A stretch of 64,000 bases of DNA from Liopterus haemorrhoidalis (lineage: Eukaryota; Arthropoda; Insecta; Coleoptera; Dytiscidae): contig OZ020616.1 of NCBI GenBank assembly GCA_963971575.1, forward strand, positions 13,609,575 to 13,673,574. Direction: 5' to 3'. Made by a program: the position numbers and the translations under genes. The notes below the pieces were generated by a model. The model saw only the letters and a program-made list of their open reading frames with translations, did not search any database and had not been told where the DNA came from. Positions 30,890 through 41,784 of this stretch are shown here, one piece after another. The stretch's first letter is position 1. The number at the start of each line of letters is the position of its first letter.

Positions 30890-32199
30890 CAAGGTGTCTC
30901 AAAAGAAATTTTATATTTAGTGGATCGATTAAAAAAAAAGTAAGCCGTATATAGAAAAAATGTTTATTAATTATTAAAATACACTTTTTGGGGATTTATT
31001 TAATAAAAATAATATCGTCTAAATGTAGACCCTCGCGTTCTCGGCACTCATTTAATCGAACAGTAAAATTACTTATGACGTCTCGGCAGGTGGACTCAGG
31101 GATGGCTGCCATTTCGTGACGGATATTTTCTTTCAAATGCGCCAGTGAAGTCGGTTTATTGGCGTAAACTTTAGATTTAAGATAACTCCATAGGAAAAAG
31201 TCCATAGGGGTTAAATCTGGACTGCGTGGAGGCCAATTTATGTCACCTCTCCGGGAGATCAATTTGCCTGAGAAAATTTTACGAACACGTGGCAGAGACA
31301 TATTGGACGTGTGTGAAGTTGCTCCGTCCTGTTGGAACCATGTTCTTTGGTTATAGCCAGGAAAGTTTTGCAGTTCAGGTACCAAGAAGTTGTCTAACAT
31401 CTCCACATAACGCTCTGAATTCACTGTAACTGCACGCCCCCTTTCGTCTTCAAAAAAGTAAGGGCCGATAATTCCTCGCGCCGACATCGCAGCCCATACG
31501 GTCACTTTAGGCGAATGTAGGGGTTTCTGATGTTTACGTTTCGGATTCGTTGCACTCCAGTAGCGGCAGTTCTGCTTATTTACGTGGCCATTAAGATGAA
31601 AATGAGCTTCATCAGAAAACAAAATGTTGGTAAACGTTGAAAATCGCTCAATCACCTGATTTACGAAATTAAGCCTCTGACAGTCATCTTGGGGCTTTAA
31701 TTCTTGCACCAATTGAATTTTGTAGGGGTGCAGCTTTAGGTCTTTGTGCATAATGCGATGTAATGATGATCTATGCACATTTAAAGCACCTGCGCGCTTC
31801 CGAATTGAAAGGTTCGGGTCGTCACGAACAGACTGATTAACATTCTCCAAGTTTTCTACCGTTCTTGATGACCTAGATCGCCCGGATTTTGATTTATCCA
31901 GCGTTGTACCAGTCTCTTCAAACTTTTTAACCCAATGTCGAATGAGAGGAATGCTTGGCGCATCATTTAAGTGGCGAAAACCTCGAATACTGCAGAATTT
32001 TCTACGCGCTACAGTCGCCGAATCACCGTTTTTGTAAAACTCTCGCACGCATAACGCGCGGTCTGCTCCCGAGAAACGCTCCATAGCGACTCAATTCCCA
32101 AGAGCCAGGCTACCGATTGACATAACCCCCGCGCCCCTCGGATACGTTGCGTTCACGCAGTAAGCTAAATAAATATAAAATTTCTTTTGAGACACCTTG
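30890..32199 (-). mobile_element. Complete Tc1/mariner-superfamily transposon
   Basis: Perfect inverted repeats of about 30 bp begin CAAGGTGTCTCAAAAGAAAT and are flanked by TA on both sides (30888-30889, 32200-32201). A single intact transposase gene occupies the interior. The full TIRs and open frame make this the best candidate for an autonomous DNA transposon in the window. Confidence 0.9.
30996..32084 (-). CDS. Tc1/mariner-superfamily transposase (intact)
   Basis: 362 residues. An N-terminal helix-turn-helix pair (residues ~5-110, with IRHWVKKFEETGT and IRKRAGALNVHRSSLHRIM) binds the TIRs. The catalytic triad is visible as D158 (FSDEAHF), D253 (QQDGATSH) and D290 (PPRSPDLTPMDFFLW). The last two are separated by 36 residues, unlike the 34 of classical mariner. 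It cuts and rejoins DNA at TA sites. No stop or frameshift is seen. The start methionine lies 115 bp inside the TIR end, a normal position. Confidence 0.9.
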   Translation of the reverse strand: MERFSGADRALCVREFYKNGDSATVARRKFCSIRGFRHLNDAPSIPLIRHWVKKFEETGTTLDKSKSGRSRSSRTVENLENVNQSVRDDPNLSIRKRAGALNVHRSSLHRIMHKDLKLHPYKIQLVQELKPQDDCQRLNFVNQVIERFSTFTNILFSDEAHFHLNGHVNKQNCRYWSATNPKRKHQKPLHSPKVTVWAAMSARGIIGPYFFEDERGRAVTVNSERYVEMLDNFLVPELQNFPGYNQRTWFQQDGATSHTSNMSLPRVRKIFSGKLISRRGDINWPPRSPDLTPMDFFLWSYLKSKVYANKPTSLAHLKENIRHEMAAIPESTCRDVISNFTVRLNECREREGLHLDDIIFIK

Positions 32200-32201
32200 T
32201 A

Positions 32202-35200
32202 TTTTCATATATTTTTCAAACAGTGTATGGGTTAAATAACCAAATTTTAATTTTCTAGGTCCAGGTGTTTGGCAGCAATTTCTACCGTATCAAGCGGGGT
32301 CCTACTGTACATTTTTATTTACAGAAATTATAAATTTTGATTACTACAAAACTTAAAATAAAATTTCGACAAAATTACAAAAATAAGTTGGATATAAATA
32401 TAAATATAAAGCAAAACATATAGACAACAAGCTAACTTCTAATAGTGTTATTCAAACTATGCTTTTATTTATTAATTAAATAAGTTAATTGATTATATTG
32501 TTTGAATAGCACGGTGTTAGTGAGTTAGAGTTAGAGACAAACCGGCCGAAGCATGTGAGTAGACCTCAGCAACACAAGATGTACAAAAGATGCGTCATGA
32601 CATCCAGGAAAGCTTAGGCCCTTCATCTGACGCACGCGCACAAACACACATTTTACTCAGTAACAATTCACGAATGTCAGTTTGTTAATAACATCTCAGT
32701 ATTATAAAAGTAACAATTGCAATGGTGTGTGAGTGCATACTTTACTTTTATATTACAGAGAAAAAAGAAACCCTTTCACTTCTAATTTTCTTAAACTGGA
32801 AACACTCAAATGATGGCGTTTTTCGAATAAGACTGATTTATAATAATAATCTATATATTTGTTATTTTTAATTAAAAAGAGAATACTCAAATCTATAGTC
32901 CGTTCAAGCGTTAGAATGCAGCAATGCTCTTATGGGAAATAGGAGCGGTGTTGCCAAATGTTGTAAAAGTGTTAAATATGTCAATGAACCCAATATATTA
33001 TGCAAATTGTATATTCTTTTGTTGAAAATTTATTCAAATTAAATGGAAAAAGTATCAGGGGAAAATGATTAACTATTTGTACCGCGTTTTGAAAGACCGG
33101 CGCGATTTATAGCTGACAACCTCACCAAGGATGAAAAGGATAGTGTTATTAGCTGAAGCCATTAGAGACTAGGAAAAATAACTACCCCATTTGCCATGTA
33201 CTGCATTCTAACGTTCGAACCGACTATAGCTTTAAAATGTAATGATTATGAAAGTGTCCTAAGTAAAAAATAAAAGAGATAAAAAATTAACTTATCATAT
33301 ATTTTTTGTTGGAATGATCTATAGTTCACTTCTATTAAAAGTTCAATGTGTAAGGAGATCAGTTCCTATCTGACTTTGCTTCTGATTGGTTTAGCATGTA
33401 GCCAAGTTTACAAAGAATTGAATAATACTAGCCAAATTCATACTTTTTATATTTATTAGAAATTTTAGATGTGAAGATATATTGTTTGTGTTATTGTTTT
33501 TAAACCCTTTTTAACCAAATCCCGATTTTAGATAACTTTTTAAAAATCACATTTTTGACTCGTTCATATTTCTTTTATACTGAATTTGTGTTATAATAGT
33601 AACAAAGTTAATATTTGTCTTGTTTATTTATACTATTTTATTTAACCAGCATATAATGGAGGCTATATTGCACGAGAATGAAGTTTGAACGAGAGTGAAT
33701 TATAGCCATTATACGCGAGTCAAATTATACAGTTTTATCATAAAAAAAAAAAATAGTTTAATTTAAAAACACAGAAGTTCTCAGCGTTGGTTGAAAAACT
33801 TATGATACCAAGATGGCTACCGAATGATCAGTTGATTGTAACGTACTACAATGTTTAAAATACTATTATCTATTGTTTTATTTATTCTAACCTATAAATA
33901 ATATTTAGTTATAAAGATAGGCCCTATGAGGTAAATAGTCATCATTGTTGAGCGCCAAACATTTTAACTAACCAACTAACTTACTAAATAAAAACTTGCA
34001 ATTTAAAAAAAAAAACCTTATTTTTTCAAAGTTGAGCACGCATGCGCGTTATTTTTTACACTTATTGTAATGTGAACAGCTATATGTAAGGTGACCAGAC
34101 GTCCCGGTTTGGCCGGGACAGTCCCGGTTTTGCATCATTTGTCCCGGCGTCCCGAAAGGTTCCCTTTGTGTCCCGGTTTAGAAAAATAAAATTCACGAAC
34201 CCAATTTTTTCTAATATCCCGCAAGCCCTCAAAATATTGCTTTATTTACAAATATGTCTATCAAATATTTTACAAGCTAGATAAACGAATTTTCAAATAA
34301 AAACAAAGATATTTAAATATCAAGATTAAATAAATGATAATTCTTACGATTTAACTTCAAATTCCTCTGACTTGTTACTTCCTTTTCTAGAGTGACAGCC
34401 AAACACACAGCAATTTGTGTTATAATAACTCATTATAACATAAAGTAATATAAAAAAGAATAATAATTGCTATCAAAAGTTAATATAACAAACAAACTGC
34501 AAAATTAACGTTTAAAAGCAACCGAGCCCAGTAACTTTATTACTTATTTAATTTGTATTCAGTTCGCTTTAAAAACTAACAATAATTTGCCATTTGCTTT
34601 CAACCTAATTATTATGTAGCCTAGCAACGGTCAAGCCATTGCTTCTTCTTCTTCTTCTAATTTGTTGGCTTTGGTGAGGTCACCATTCCGCCAACCATTG
34701 CTGCTTGAACCTGTTATGTAATGAGCTCAATCTGTTACGTAATGAGCTCATTAAGTAACAGGTCAGCGGTGTGTGATAAAAAGCAGTGGAGAACGTGCTA
34801 CATTTACTAATCACTAACACGCGTGTAATGAACGTATATCTATGCATATAGTCGTGGAAAAAATATTTTTTAACTCATTCATATGTAAAAATTGAAATAT
34901 TTCTGAGCGAAAAATGAATGATAGCCCACTTTCATAATCACAAGCTCAAATATTCTCTGAAATAATATTTATATATTTTATTTCTTCTATTTTTTGAAAA
35001 TAAAGTAAAAGGGTTTGTAGTCTCAAAACTGTAACTATTTTATGAAAATATTACAATCTTTTAAGACTTTAAAAAAACAGATTTCTCCGTAAAATGTGTA
35101 CTAATTTCATATAGTCACAATTTTAAGAGAGACATTTTCAAAATCATAATCATATATTAATATAAATAAAAGGGGGGGGGGGACACGAGATTCACGTTCA

Positions 35201-35758
35201 CAAGTGGGACGTTGTCCAACTTACCACTGTGTTATTTGAAGATTCAGGGGGTTCCTAAATTATTAAAATCGCGAGAAGTAACATGAAAATTGAGAAAATA
35301 TATTAACAATTAGTATAACAAACAAGTTAATCAATTTCAAGAAATTTCTGAAATTTTGACCAAGAAATAATATCCAATCAGTAGTGTAACTAAAATTTTT
35401 GAGCTAGGAAGCATTAGTTGGGCCCTCTAGGATTCCCAGGTGTTATTATATCGCGAGGCCCAAAATACTCCGGGTGCTCTAGGGCCCAAAAACCTTGCTT
35501 CCATTTGAAACCGTATAGTTTTACGCCACTATATCCAATATACAATTTTATTAAAAAATTAAAAATATTGTTTATTTAATATCATTATTATTATTAGCCT
35601 ATAAACATCCCACCGTAGTCTCACTGAGCTGTACTGCTGACATCTACCGTACTGCTACTGTACTGGGCACGAGTGTGTTCATTTCGAGAAAGTCTACAAC
35701 TCCCATGGAAACCTGATCCGGCTTGGGAGCGTTGATAAATGCCAGTGAATTTAGTGAA
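32202..35758. other. Intron DNA with small MITEs, no gene
   Basis: Apart from the MITE at 32896-33226 I see minor items. These are a ~57-bp hairpin at 33652-33709 (ATAATGGAGGCTATA / TATAGCCATTAT), a GGTGACCAGACGTCCCGG fragment at 34090-34180 resembling hAT-MITE ends, and a possible MITE at about 35379-35531 with CAGTAGTGTAACTA / TAGTTTTACGCCACT-like ends. A G-run is at 35170-35181. No coding region is recognised. Confidence 0.45.
32896..33226. mobile_element. TA-flanked MITE
   Basis: TAGTCCGTTCAAGCGTTAGA and its counterpart (TCTAACGTTCGAACCGACTA) form ~25-bp imperfect inverted ends, with TA on both sides. 331 bp, non-coding, probably Tc1/mariner-type. Confidence 0.7.
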
Positions 35759-35761
35759 TAA

Positions 35762-36357
35762 TGGCTGGTTTATACAACTTAGCCATAATTTTGCTTAGCC
35801 GTAACTGAGAAGTACCTTATCCATAAGTTTTTAACGATCCCCAGAACGAAAGTATTGGGTTTATACAACCTTTTCCTTAACTTTTCCTTAATCTCGATTG
35901 TCAGCCGCAGCCAATGAAATGCGTTGTTTAGAGTTTGCGCAGTTCCGAGTAAACATCGTAAACCTAACCTTTATTCTAAACGTCAATTGGGAATTTTGGA
36001 AGCTATTTTATTAAAATGAATAATGAGCAAATTATTGTAATATTCCTTTATACTGCCTTGGCAGCATCTGCCGTGTTCGTGTCATCTTTATTATTTCACA
36101 AAAATAAAGTTCGTTGCCTATTTCATAACAGTCATATTTTCGCGCATGCGCTGTTCAGTGATTTAGCCGTAATTTAACCACGAAAGTTGAAATGTTGGGA
36201 ACTTTCAAGGTTACAGAATTCTTATTGCTAAGGTCTGCTTATGGATAAATTACGGCTAAGGTTGTATAAACGTACATAGGCGTTTTGTATAGTTTATCTT
36301 TTACGGGTTAGGGATAAGGTAAGGAAAAGTTACTGTTAAGGTTGTATAAACGGGCCA
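35762..36357. mobile_element. Harbinger-like MITE, TAA duplication
   Basis: Inverted ends TGGCTGGTTTATACAAC and GTTGTATAAACGGGCCA are flanked by TAA on both sides (35759-35761, 36358-36360). The TTATACAACCTT motif recurs internally. A 53-residue open frame (36016-36177, plus) with a hydrophobic stretch near its start has no recognisable homology. I do not call it a gene. Confidence 0.75.
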
Positions 36358-36913
36358 TAAGAGTTGATAAGGACGAATATTTCATGCCCTAGCCGGCATT
36401 CGAACTCGGATCATTGGCGCAGCTGGGCTTGTGAGTTAACCCTTGAGCTGTTTGCAATATCAGAAGATAGAAATACCGAAGTGGTTACGTGGGCATTGAA
36501 CCCATCTCCACTGTGCTCCGTACGCAACAGTCTTACCACGGTACTTGTTATTTGTATTATACTAAATATTTATTATTTAAGGTTGTTTGACCAACTAAAA
36601 ATATATACAGGGTGTTTGAATGAACATCGGTTGATTTTGTTTTGCTGCTCTTTTATCATTTTTTGGAGTTTAACTGTCAGTTGTAACTTTACAGTAGTGT
36701 AGTTCAGATGCAGATAATTTAAACGTTTTAACACAATGGGTCGTCAATTGAAGAGTGGATATTAGTAAAGGGTGAAAGTGCCAGAAATATCAATTTCAGA
36801 TACATTTCAAATAATATTAATTGAATTAGTTGACGGCACTCGTTGAAACATTTTAAAAAAGTTTAAAAATAAAAACACTCGGTTTATTGTTTCAAAAAAA
36901 TTATTTACTGTAT

Positions 36914-36947
36914 TTATACGTATTTCGACTTACAAAGTCATCTTCAG
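36914..36947 (-). ncRNA. Hammerhead-like core, PLE 2 left end
   Basis: The minus strand reads CTGAAGA, a single T, stem GACTT/AAGTC with a TGT loop, then GAAA and TACGTAT. Same layout as the copies in PLE 1. Stem I/III pairing was not resolved by eye. Confidence 0.45.
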
Positions 36948-37086
36948 AATAAATAGATCACATACATAACTGATATATATATATATAAGGTATGTTGGAG
37001 TTTCTCGACGAATTTAAATATTATAAATAAATAAAACACTATCTTGTATATTCGTCAATTTATTAAAACCGTAATTAAAACATTAC

Positions 37087-37121
37087 AGATACGTTTCGTG
37101 CATATAGTTGCACATCTTCAG
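37087..37121 (-). ncRNA. Hammerhead-like core (palindrome, left arm)
   Basis: The minus strand reads CTGAAGA, T, stem GTGCA/TGCAC with an ACTATA loop, GAAA, CGTATC. Exact mirror of the right-arm motif. Confidence 0.45.
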
Positions 37122-37241
37122 TCATGTAAGAAACACAGAAAAATAATTATTGCAAGCATGGCTCACATGTGTTCTTGTGATTGTGATGTGACGTGGCCCT
37201 GCCATGCTTGCAATAATTATTTTTCTGTGTTTCTTACATGA

Positions 37242-37276
37242 CTGAAGATGTGCAACTATATGCACGAAACGTATCT
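37242..37276 (+). ncRNA. Hammerhead-like core (palindrome, right arm)
   Basis: CTGAAGA at 37242-37248, stem GTGCA/TGCAC, GAAA at 37266-37269. Same block order and one-base bulge as the other cores in the window, but different stem sequence, so the pairing is conserved by covariation. Confidence 0.5.
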
Positions 37277-37327
37277 GTAATGTTTTAATTACGGTTTTAA
37301 TAAATTGACGAATATACAAGATAGTGT

Positions 37328-37334
<7 letters not shown>

Positions 37335-37399
<65 letters not shown>
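37335..37399. repeat. (TA)n microsatellite
   Basis: About 30 TA units. A shorter TA tract lies at the far end of PLE 2 (38508-38522), suggesting the tract belongs to the element's termini. Confidence 0.95.
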
Positions 37400-37401
<2 letters not shown>

Positions 37402-37498
37402 CGCAGGTAGGTACAACAAACAAGATGATAAAGGAAAAACCTAAACGATTAAAAAGGTGTTAGAAGCGGAGAACTAATGAGTTCAAGTTGTTCATTCA

Positions 37499-38480
37499 TT
37501 AAATTGAAACAGCCTTTTTAATCTCAAACGCTTCTAACATGTCCAGTTTTAATCCCTTAGGTTGTACATGTAATATTTTTACATTATCAAAATCAAACGT
37601 ATAATTATTGTGAATCATGTGTTCTGCAACATTTGAATGTGTTTTGTTGAGACGCCATGCGCTCATGTGCTCTTTGATTCTAATATTGAAGTTCCTCTCT
37701 GTTTTTCCTATATAAATAAAATCACATTCGTTGCAGCTGATTTCGTATACGCCACTACTTAGCATAATAAGAATTTATGAAGTTTTTATTATTAATTTTA
37801 TTGTTAACTAACATTCTTTTTAAAGTAAATTTATTATGAAAAGCTGCCTGAATGTTCTGTTTTCTTAATTGGTTAGCTATTTTGTAACTACTGTGGCCTA
37901 TAAAAGGAATACGTCTATATATCTTATCTTGGGGAGAATGGTCATAGTGAAATTTTTTTAAAAGGCGTTCTTTATGTTTTTTATTGAGAATTTTGTAAAC
38001 TATGGAGGGGCTATAACCGTTATATTTAGCTATTTGTAAAATAGTATTTAATTCTGTATTATAATCTTCATGGGACATGGGAATATTTATTAATCTATGG
38101 AGGTAACTATAAAGTGCTGATAACTTGATGTTGTAAGGGTGAAATGATGATCTAGGAATGATTGTATCTGTACAGGTGTGTTTTCTATATATGCTATAAG
38201 AGAAGTTATTATCATTATGTGTAATAGTGAGATCCAAAAAAATAATTTTATTGTCGAGTTCTTTTTCGATAGTAAATTGTATTTTGGGGTTAAATTTGTT
38301 AAGGTTATTAAAAAATAAATCCAACTGTCTATCGGTACCAGTCCAAAAACAAATAATATCGTCCACATATCTAAACCACCACAAAACATGTTTTTTAAGG
38401 GAATTATTAGAGTTGAAAATAAAATTTTCAAAATCATCCATAAATATGTCTGCTAATAGGGGCGAAAGAGGTGACCCCAT
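37499..38480 (-). pseudogene. PLE 2 reverse transcriptase C-terminal half plus GIY-YIG
   Basis: Begins at the RT block MGSPLSPLLADIFMDDF with no upstream RT motifs. The catalytic loop WFRYVDDIICFW follows, then KTFLDLTI-like IIFLDLTITHN. A frameshift at about 37755-37765 separates this from a GIY-YIG nuclease (GVYEISCNECDFIYIGKTER, then NIRIKEHMSAW). The protein is 5'-truncated and frameshifted. It is distinct in sequence from PLE 1, so a different family. Confidence 0.85.
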
Positions 38481-38547
38481 ATCTTGTTTGTTGTACCTAC
38501 CTGCGGGTATATATATATATATCAGTTATGTATGTGATCTATTTATT

Positions 38548-38580
38548 CTGAAGATGACTTTGTAAGTCGAAATACGTATA
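38548..38580 (+). ncRNA. Hammerhead-like core, PLE 2 right end
   Basis: CTGAAGA at 38548-38554, stem GACTT/AAGTC, GAAA at 38569-38572, then TACGTA. Inverted duplicate of the motif at 36914-36947. Confidence 0.45.
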
Positions 38581-39053
38581 AATACAGTAAATAAATTTTT
38601 TGAAACAATAAACCGAGCGTTTTTATTTTTAAACATTTCAAATAAAATACAGATGTATAATAGCGTTTTATTGATTGTTTGTGTCTCCTATCTTTAGTTC
38701 CTTTCAAAAGATTGGTATTTTTTCTTTTTGTACCGACAATAATTATTTTTATAAATGGCCATATGCCACTGTACAGCCGGAAACTATTGTTCGCCATTTT
38801 GGAAGACCTTCTTGGTCTTTACAAATAGCATGCAATACTCCCTCCTTTAGTCTTTTTATTCAATGGCCTTTTCAGAAAGAGTTTGAACTGTTGCCAAAAA
38901 ATTGCGCATTGTCTGTGCACCGGCCGATTAGATTTAGGAAGTCAATATTTGAATACTGAAAAATTTTGATGTTGGCACTTTCATCATTTTCTATATCAAT
39001 TATTAATACTTAAAAATGTTGTGATTTTTTTGGTGCACATTATATTTCTACAA

Positions 39054-40104
39054 AGCAGTGGAGTAACTAAGAATTTTAGTCATTTGAGTAAACCCAGCAA
39101 ACATTTTTATACGGGCCAGTACTGGTAAAGCACATACTCCCCATTGAAAGTAATGGGCCAGTACCCCGGTGTCCCCGGGGCCGTTACTGGCCCATTGATG
39201 TATCAGTTGCTGGCCCAGCAACGGTAAAGTGCAAAATAATCGCATTAGTTGCAAGATTTATTTCTGATGGTTTTAAGTAAAAAGTATGAGAGAAGAAGAG
39301 TGCTTATAAAATGCTGGTAAAGTACGTCGTATAGGCGGAATGCGAAATACAAATGTGAAGTACATTATTAATACTGGCGTTGCACTTACTTTTGGTGCCA
39401 GTAATTTACCAGCATAAAAGCAGTTTGCCAGCATTCGGCCGTTAGTTGAATGTTTGCTGGGAAATTTGCAAAAGCAACCCGCAAGCGACAAAAATAATCC
39501 CGGTTCACCGAACGACCAAGAAAAAGCAAACCTTGGTGACCAAATATTCTGACTCACCCTTCTTCAACTCGCTTTGGGTCCTTATATCTCGTGAGCCTTT
39601 AGGCATTGCTTAACGGTAGGGTGACCAGATTTCAGTGAAGGGAAATCGGGACACAGGGAAAAAAAAGAAGGCCTTTGTTTCCTCTCAGATCCAAGTGAAG
39701 AGCAAAAAACAAAAGGTCCTCACCTCCCCAAATTTAAAGTGAAGAGCAAAAAAAAACGATCCTCACCTCCCCAAATTTAAAGTGAAGAGCAAAAAAAAAA
39801 AAAAAAAACGGTCCTCACTTCCCCAAATTTAAAGTGAAGAGCAAAAAAAAAAGGTCCTCACCTCTCAAATTCAAAGTGAAGAGAGAGAAAAAAAAAGGTC
39901 CTCACCTCCCAAATTCAAAGTAAAGAGCAAAAAAAAGGTCCTCACCTCCCCCAAATTCAAAGTGAAGAGCAAAACAAGTCCTCAAAACAAAAAGACAATC
40001 GGGCGTTCCGAGAACATTTTTCGGGACACCGGGACAATTGACCTAAAACCGGGACGGATGGTCACCCTACTTAACGGTGCTTATACTAGTTACGCCACCG
40101 CTGT
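39054..40104. mobile_element. Possible hAT-like MITE (CAGTGG...GTAACTA ends)
   Basis: CAGTGGAGTAACTA at the left and TAGTTACGCCACCGCTG at the right are inverted and match a widespread type of arthropod MITE terminus. No target duplication is clear. The right half is occupied by the nested MITE at 39617-40069. The left half contains several CCAGTACTGG/ACCAGCA-type inverted motifs. Confidence 0.5.
39617..40069. mobile_element. hAT-type MITE with internal minisatellite
   Basis: Ends TAGGGTGACCA and GGTCACCCTA are inverted, with the direct 8-mer CTTAACGG on both sides (39609-39616, 40070-40077). Between GGGACA-rich subterminal parts lies a tandem array (39660-39985) of about seven ~45-50-bp units containing GGTCCTCACCTCCCCAAATT and AAAGTGAAGAGC. 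Confidence 0.85.
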
Positions 40105-41514
40105 CAACAATACAATGGGCGCGTTTAGCAAACGCAGCTGCTGAGAATCACTCAACCTGTTTACTTGGTGATTACAGTCGACAGTTGCAAGTTTGTTAAA
40201 TGAACAATAAACGAAATACTGCTGGCTGTTAGTATGTCACTTAGTGATAAATAAAAATAGCGACAGCATACAAATTTGTCGCTTAGTATTGGTACGCAGC
40301 TTACAATAAGCGTAAAGTCAGCGCGATTGTTCAGCGAACCGCTTTTTAACATTCTCAACAAGTGAATTCAATAAACGCGCTCTTTGTTTTGTTAAAAATT
40401 TTGATACGTGGTATAAAGTGCTATTTAAAGGAAAGAGTCTACGCTAACAATTCAACATTCTTAAAGGCAACATTCAACAAGAAATAGTTTAAACAACAAA
40501 AGAAATGTGCGAAAATGTTATGAAAAATGTGACGGATATCGTTTTTCATACGTAATGCCAAAAGTTATAGTATAGTACCGTAAATATAGGAGAGTAACCA
40601 GATAGTTGGTTGCGATTAGAAATGATTTTTGCAGGTGGTTGATTATATTATTTAAGGGGCACTTTATTCAAATGGCAGTTCTGTTTAAACCCATAACCTC
40701 AATATTCTATGGTATTCTACACATTAAATATGTATCAACAATATTTATTTAACAAGATACTTTTAACTGATTCATCGTCGATTGAAAGCGCTCATGATGA
40801 ATTTACCATGGATTATTTGAACAGAGGACAGTTTCGCGCAATAAAAAAGTGGAGAGGAGTAAGAAACCGAGAAAAACCAGGATTCGATCTTGGTTGTTTT
40901 TGAATTTTGAAAAGACGATTTTGAATTTTTGTTGTAAGCGGCTCTCATTCCATCTTCCACAATTCGAAATATTTCCAAAATGAACCGGGCACTTAGTTTT
41001 ATCTAAAACGTTAAATTTTCATATTTGGGGAGTTGAACAAATTTAAGGAGGAGGCGGTCGTCCCCGAAAAATCACATTCTGAAATCTGGTATTTACGGTA
41101 CATACTATTAATAAACATCAATAAAAAAAGTTTTATTCAAGTTATTTACAAAAAAGTTCATTCAAACACCCTGTTTTTTAAATATTACGCGTTTAATTTG
41201 GCAAAAATTTTTTTTGAATACGAAATAAAAGCTAATTTGCGAAAACCTCGTAACGTGTAACGCAACACACGTGAAATCGTAGATATATGTAAATAACATA
41301 TGGAAATGTATGTTATTTTCACGTTTATACGCTACGTTCGTACGTGCGTTCTAATGTCCGCAAATTGTCCAATAAAAAGATTGCACACGTTGCTACGTAT
41401 GCGTCTGAATTCAAGTTAATTAAAATGTTCTATACTTTACAATTTAAGTCAGTATATATCCAAATATAATAAGTTAATAATAAATTTTAAAACGAAATGA
41501 AACTTAATACTTAC

Positions 41515-41784
41515 AACGCTAGCTCCTCGTCCACTTTGACCTGCTAAACCAGGTTGTGGACTGCCTGGGACTGGTTGATTGTGAGCTCTGTCCCCTGCAC
41601 TTTGAATAACGAGGAAAGAAGGTACTGATTCAATTGTGGTTGTTCCAGTAGGACCATCACGTGACATGGATAATATATCCAACTCGCATTCGTCTTCTAA
41701 CCAGGCTGGTAGTTCCAGAAGAAGAGAGATGTCCATTTCTTGTAGCTCTCGTGGAGTTGCTACCGCTATCAAACCAGGAGACAC
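41515..41784 (-). CDS. Rbcn-3A: Rabconnectin-3A exon 6
   Basis: 90 complete codons beginning VSPGLIAVATPRELQEMDIS, then LLLELPAWLEDECELD, SFLVIQSAGDRAHNQPVPGS and ending SGRGASVV. Human DMXL proteins have '..A.A...(D/E).QELD.S', 'FLVIHARDD' and 'TGRGASVM' in the same order. The acceptor is TTTTTTTAG (ending at 41785), the donor GTAAGT at 41514-41509. It is phase 0 at both ends and joins exon 5 (NQ) and exon 7 (VLKHK). Confidence 0.94.

Larger units (their letters stand above)
37031..37334. repeat. Palindrome with a mirrored pair of hammerhead-like cores
   Basis: Two ~130-bp arms (37031-37160 and 37198-37334) are near-perfect reverse complements around a ~35-bp spacer. Each arm carries CTGAAGATGTGCA...TGCACGAAACGT in opposite orientation (37087-37121 minus, 37242-37276 plus). 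It resembles the inverted terminal repeats of a PLE with the coding part removed. Confidence 0.7.
36815..38632 (-). mobile_element. Penelope-like element 2, rearranged
   Basis: Contains the 3' half of a PLE gene. A 13-bp direct repeat (ACATTTCAAATAA) at 36802-36814 and 38633-38645 may be its target duplication. Near-identical terminal segments with a hammerhead-like core lie inverted at both ends (about 36845-36990 and 38515-38632). A 28-bp inverted pair (37399-37426 and 38481-38508, core CCCGCAGGTAGGTACAACAA) bounds the coding core. TA microsatellites follow it. Confidence 0.7.
36607..41175. mobile_element. Possible large TIR element around PLE 2
   Basis: CAGGGTGTTTGAATGAAC near 36607 and its exact complement GTTCATTCAAACACCCTG near 41158-41175 face each other 4.5 kb apart. 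The left end follows TA, the right is followed by TT. The interior is filled by PLE 2 and hAT-like MITEs. I find no transposase, so this may be a deleted mariner-type element swollen by insertions, or two unrelated MITE ends. Confidence 0.45.

Noticed and set aside
38675..38959. 94-residue plus-strand ORF near PLE 2
   Set aside because: No recognisable domain, no conserved start context, and it lies in repeat-derived DNA.
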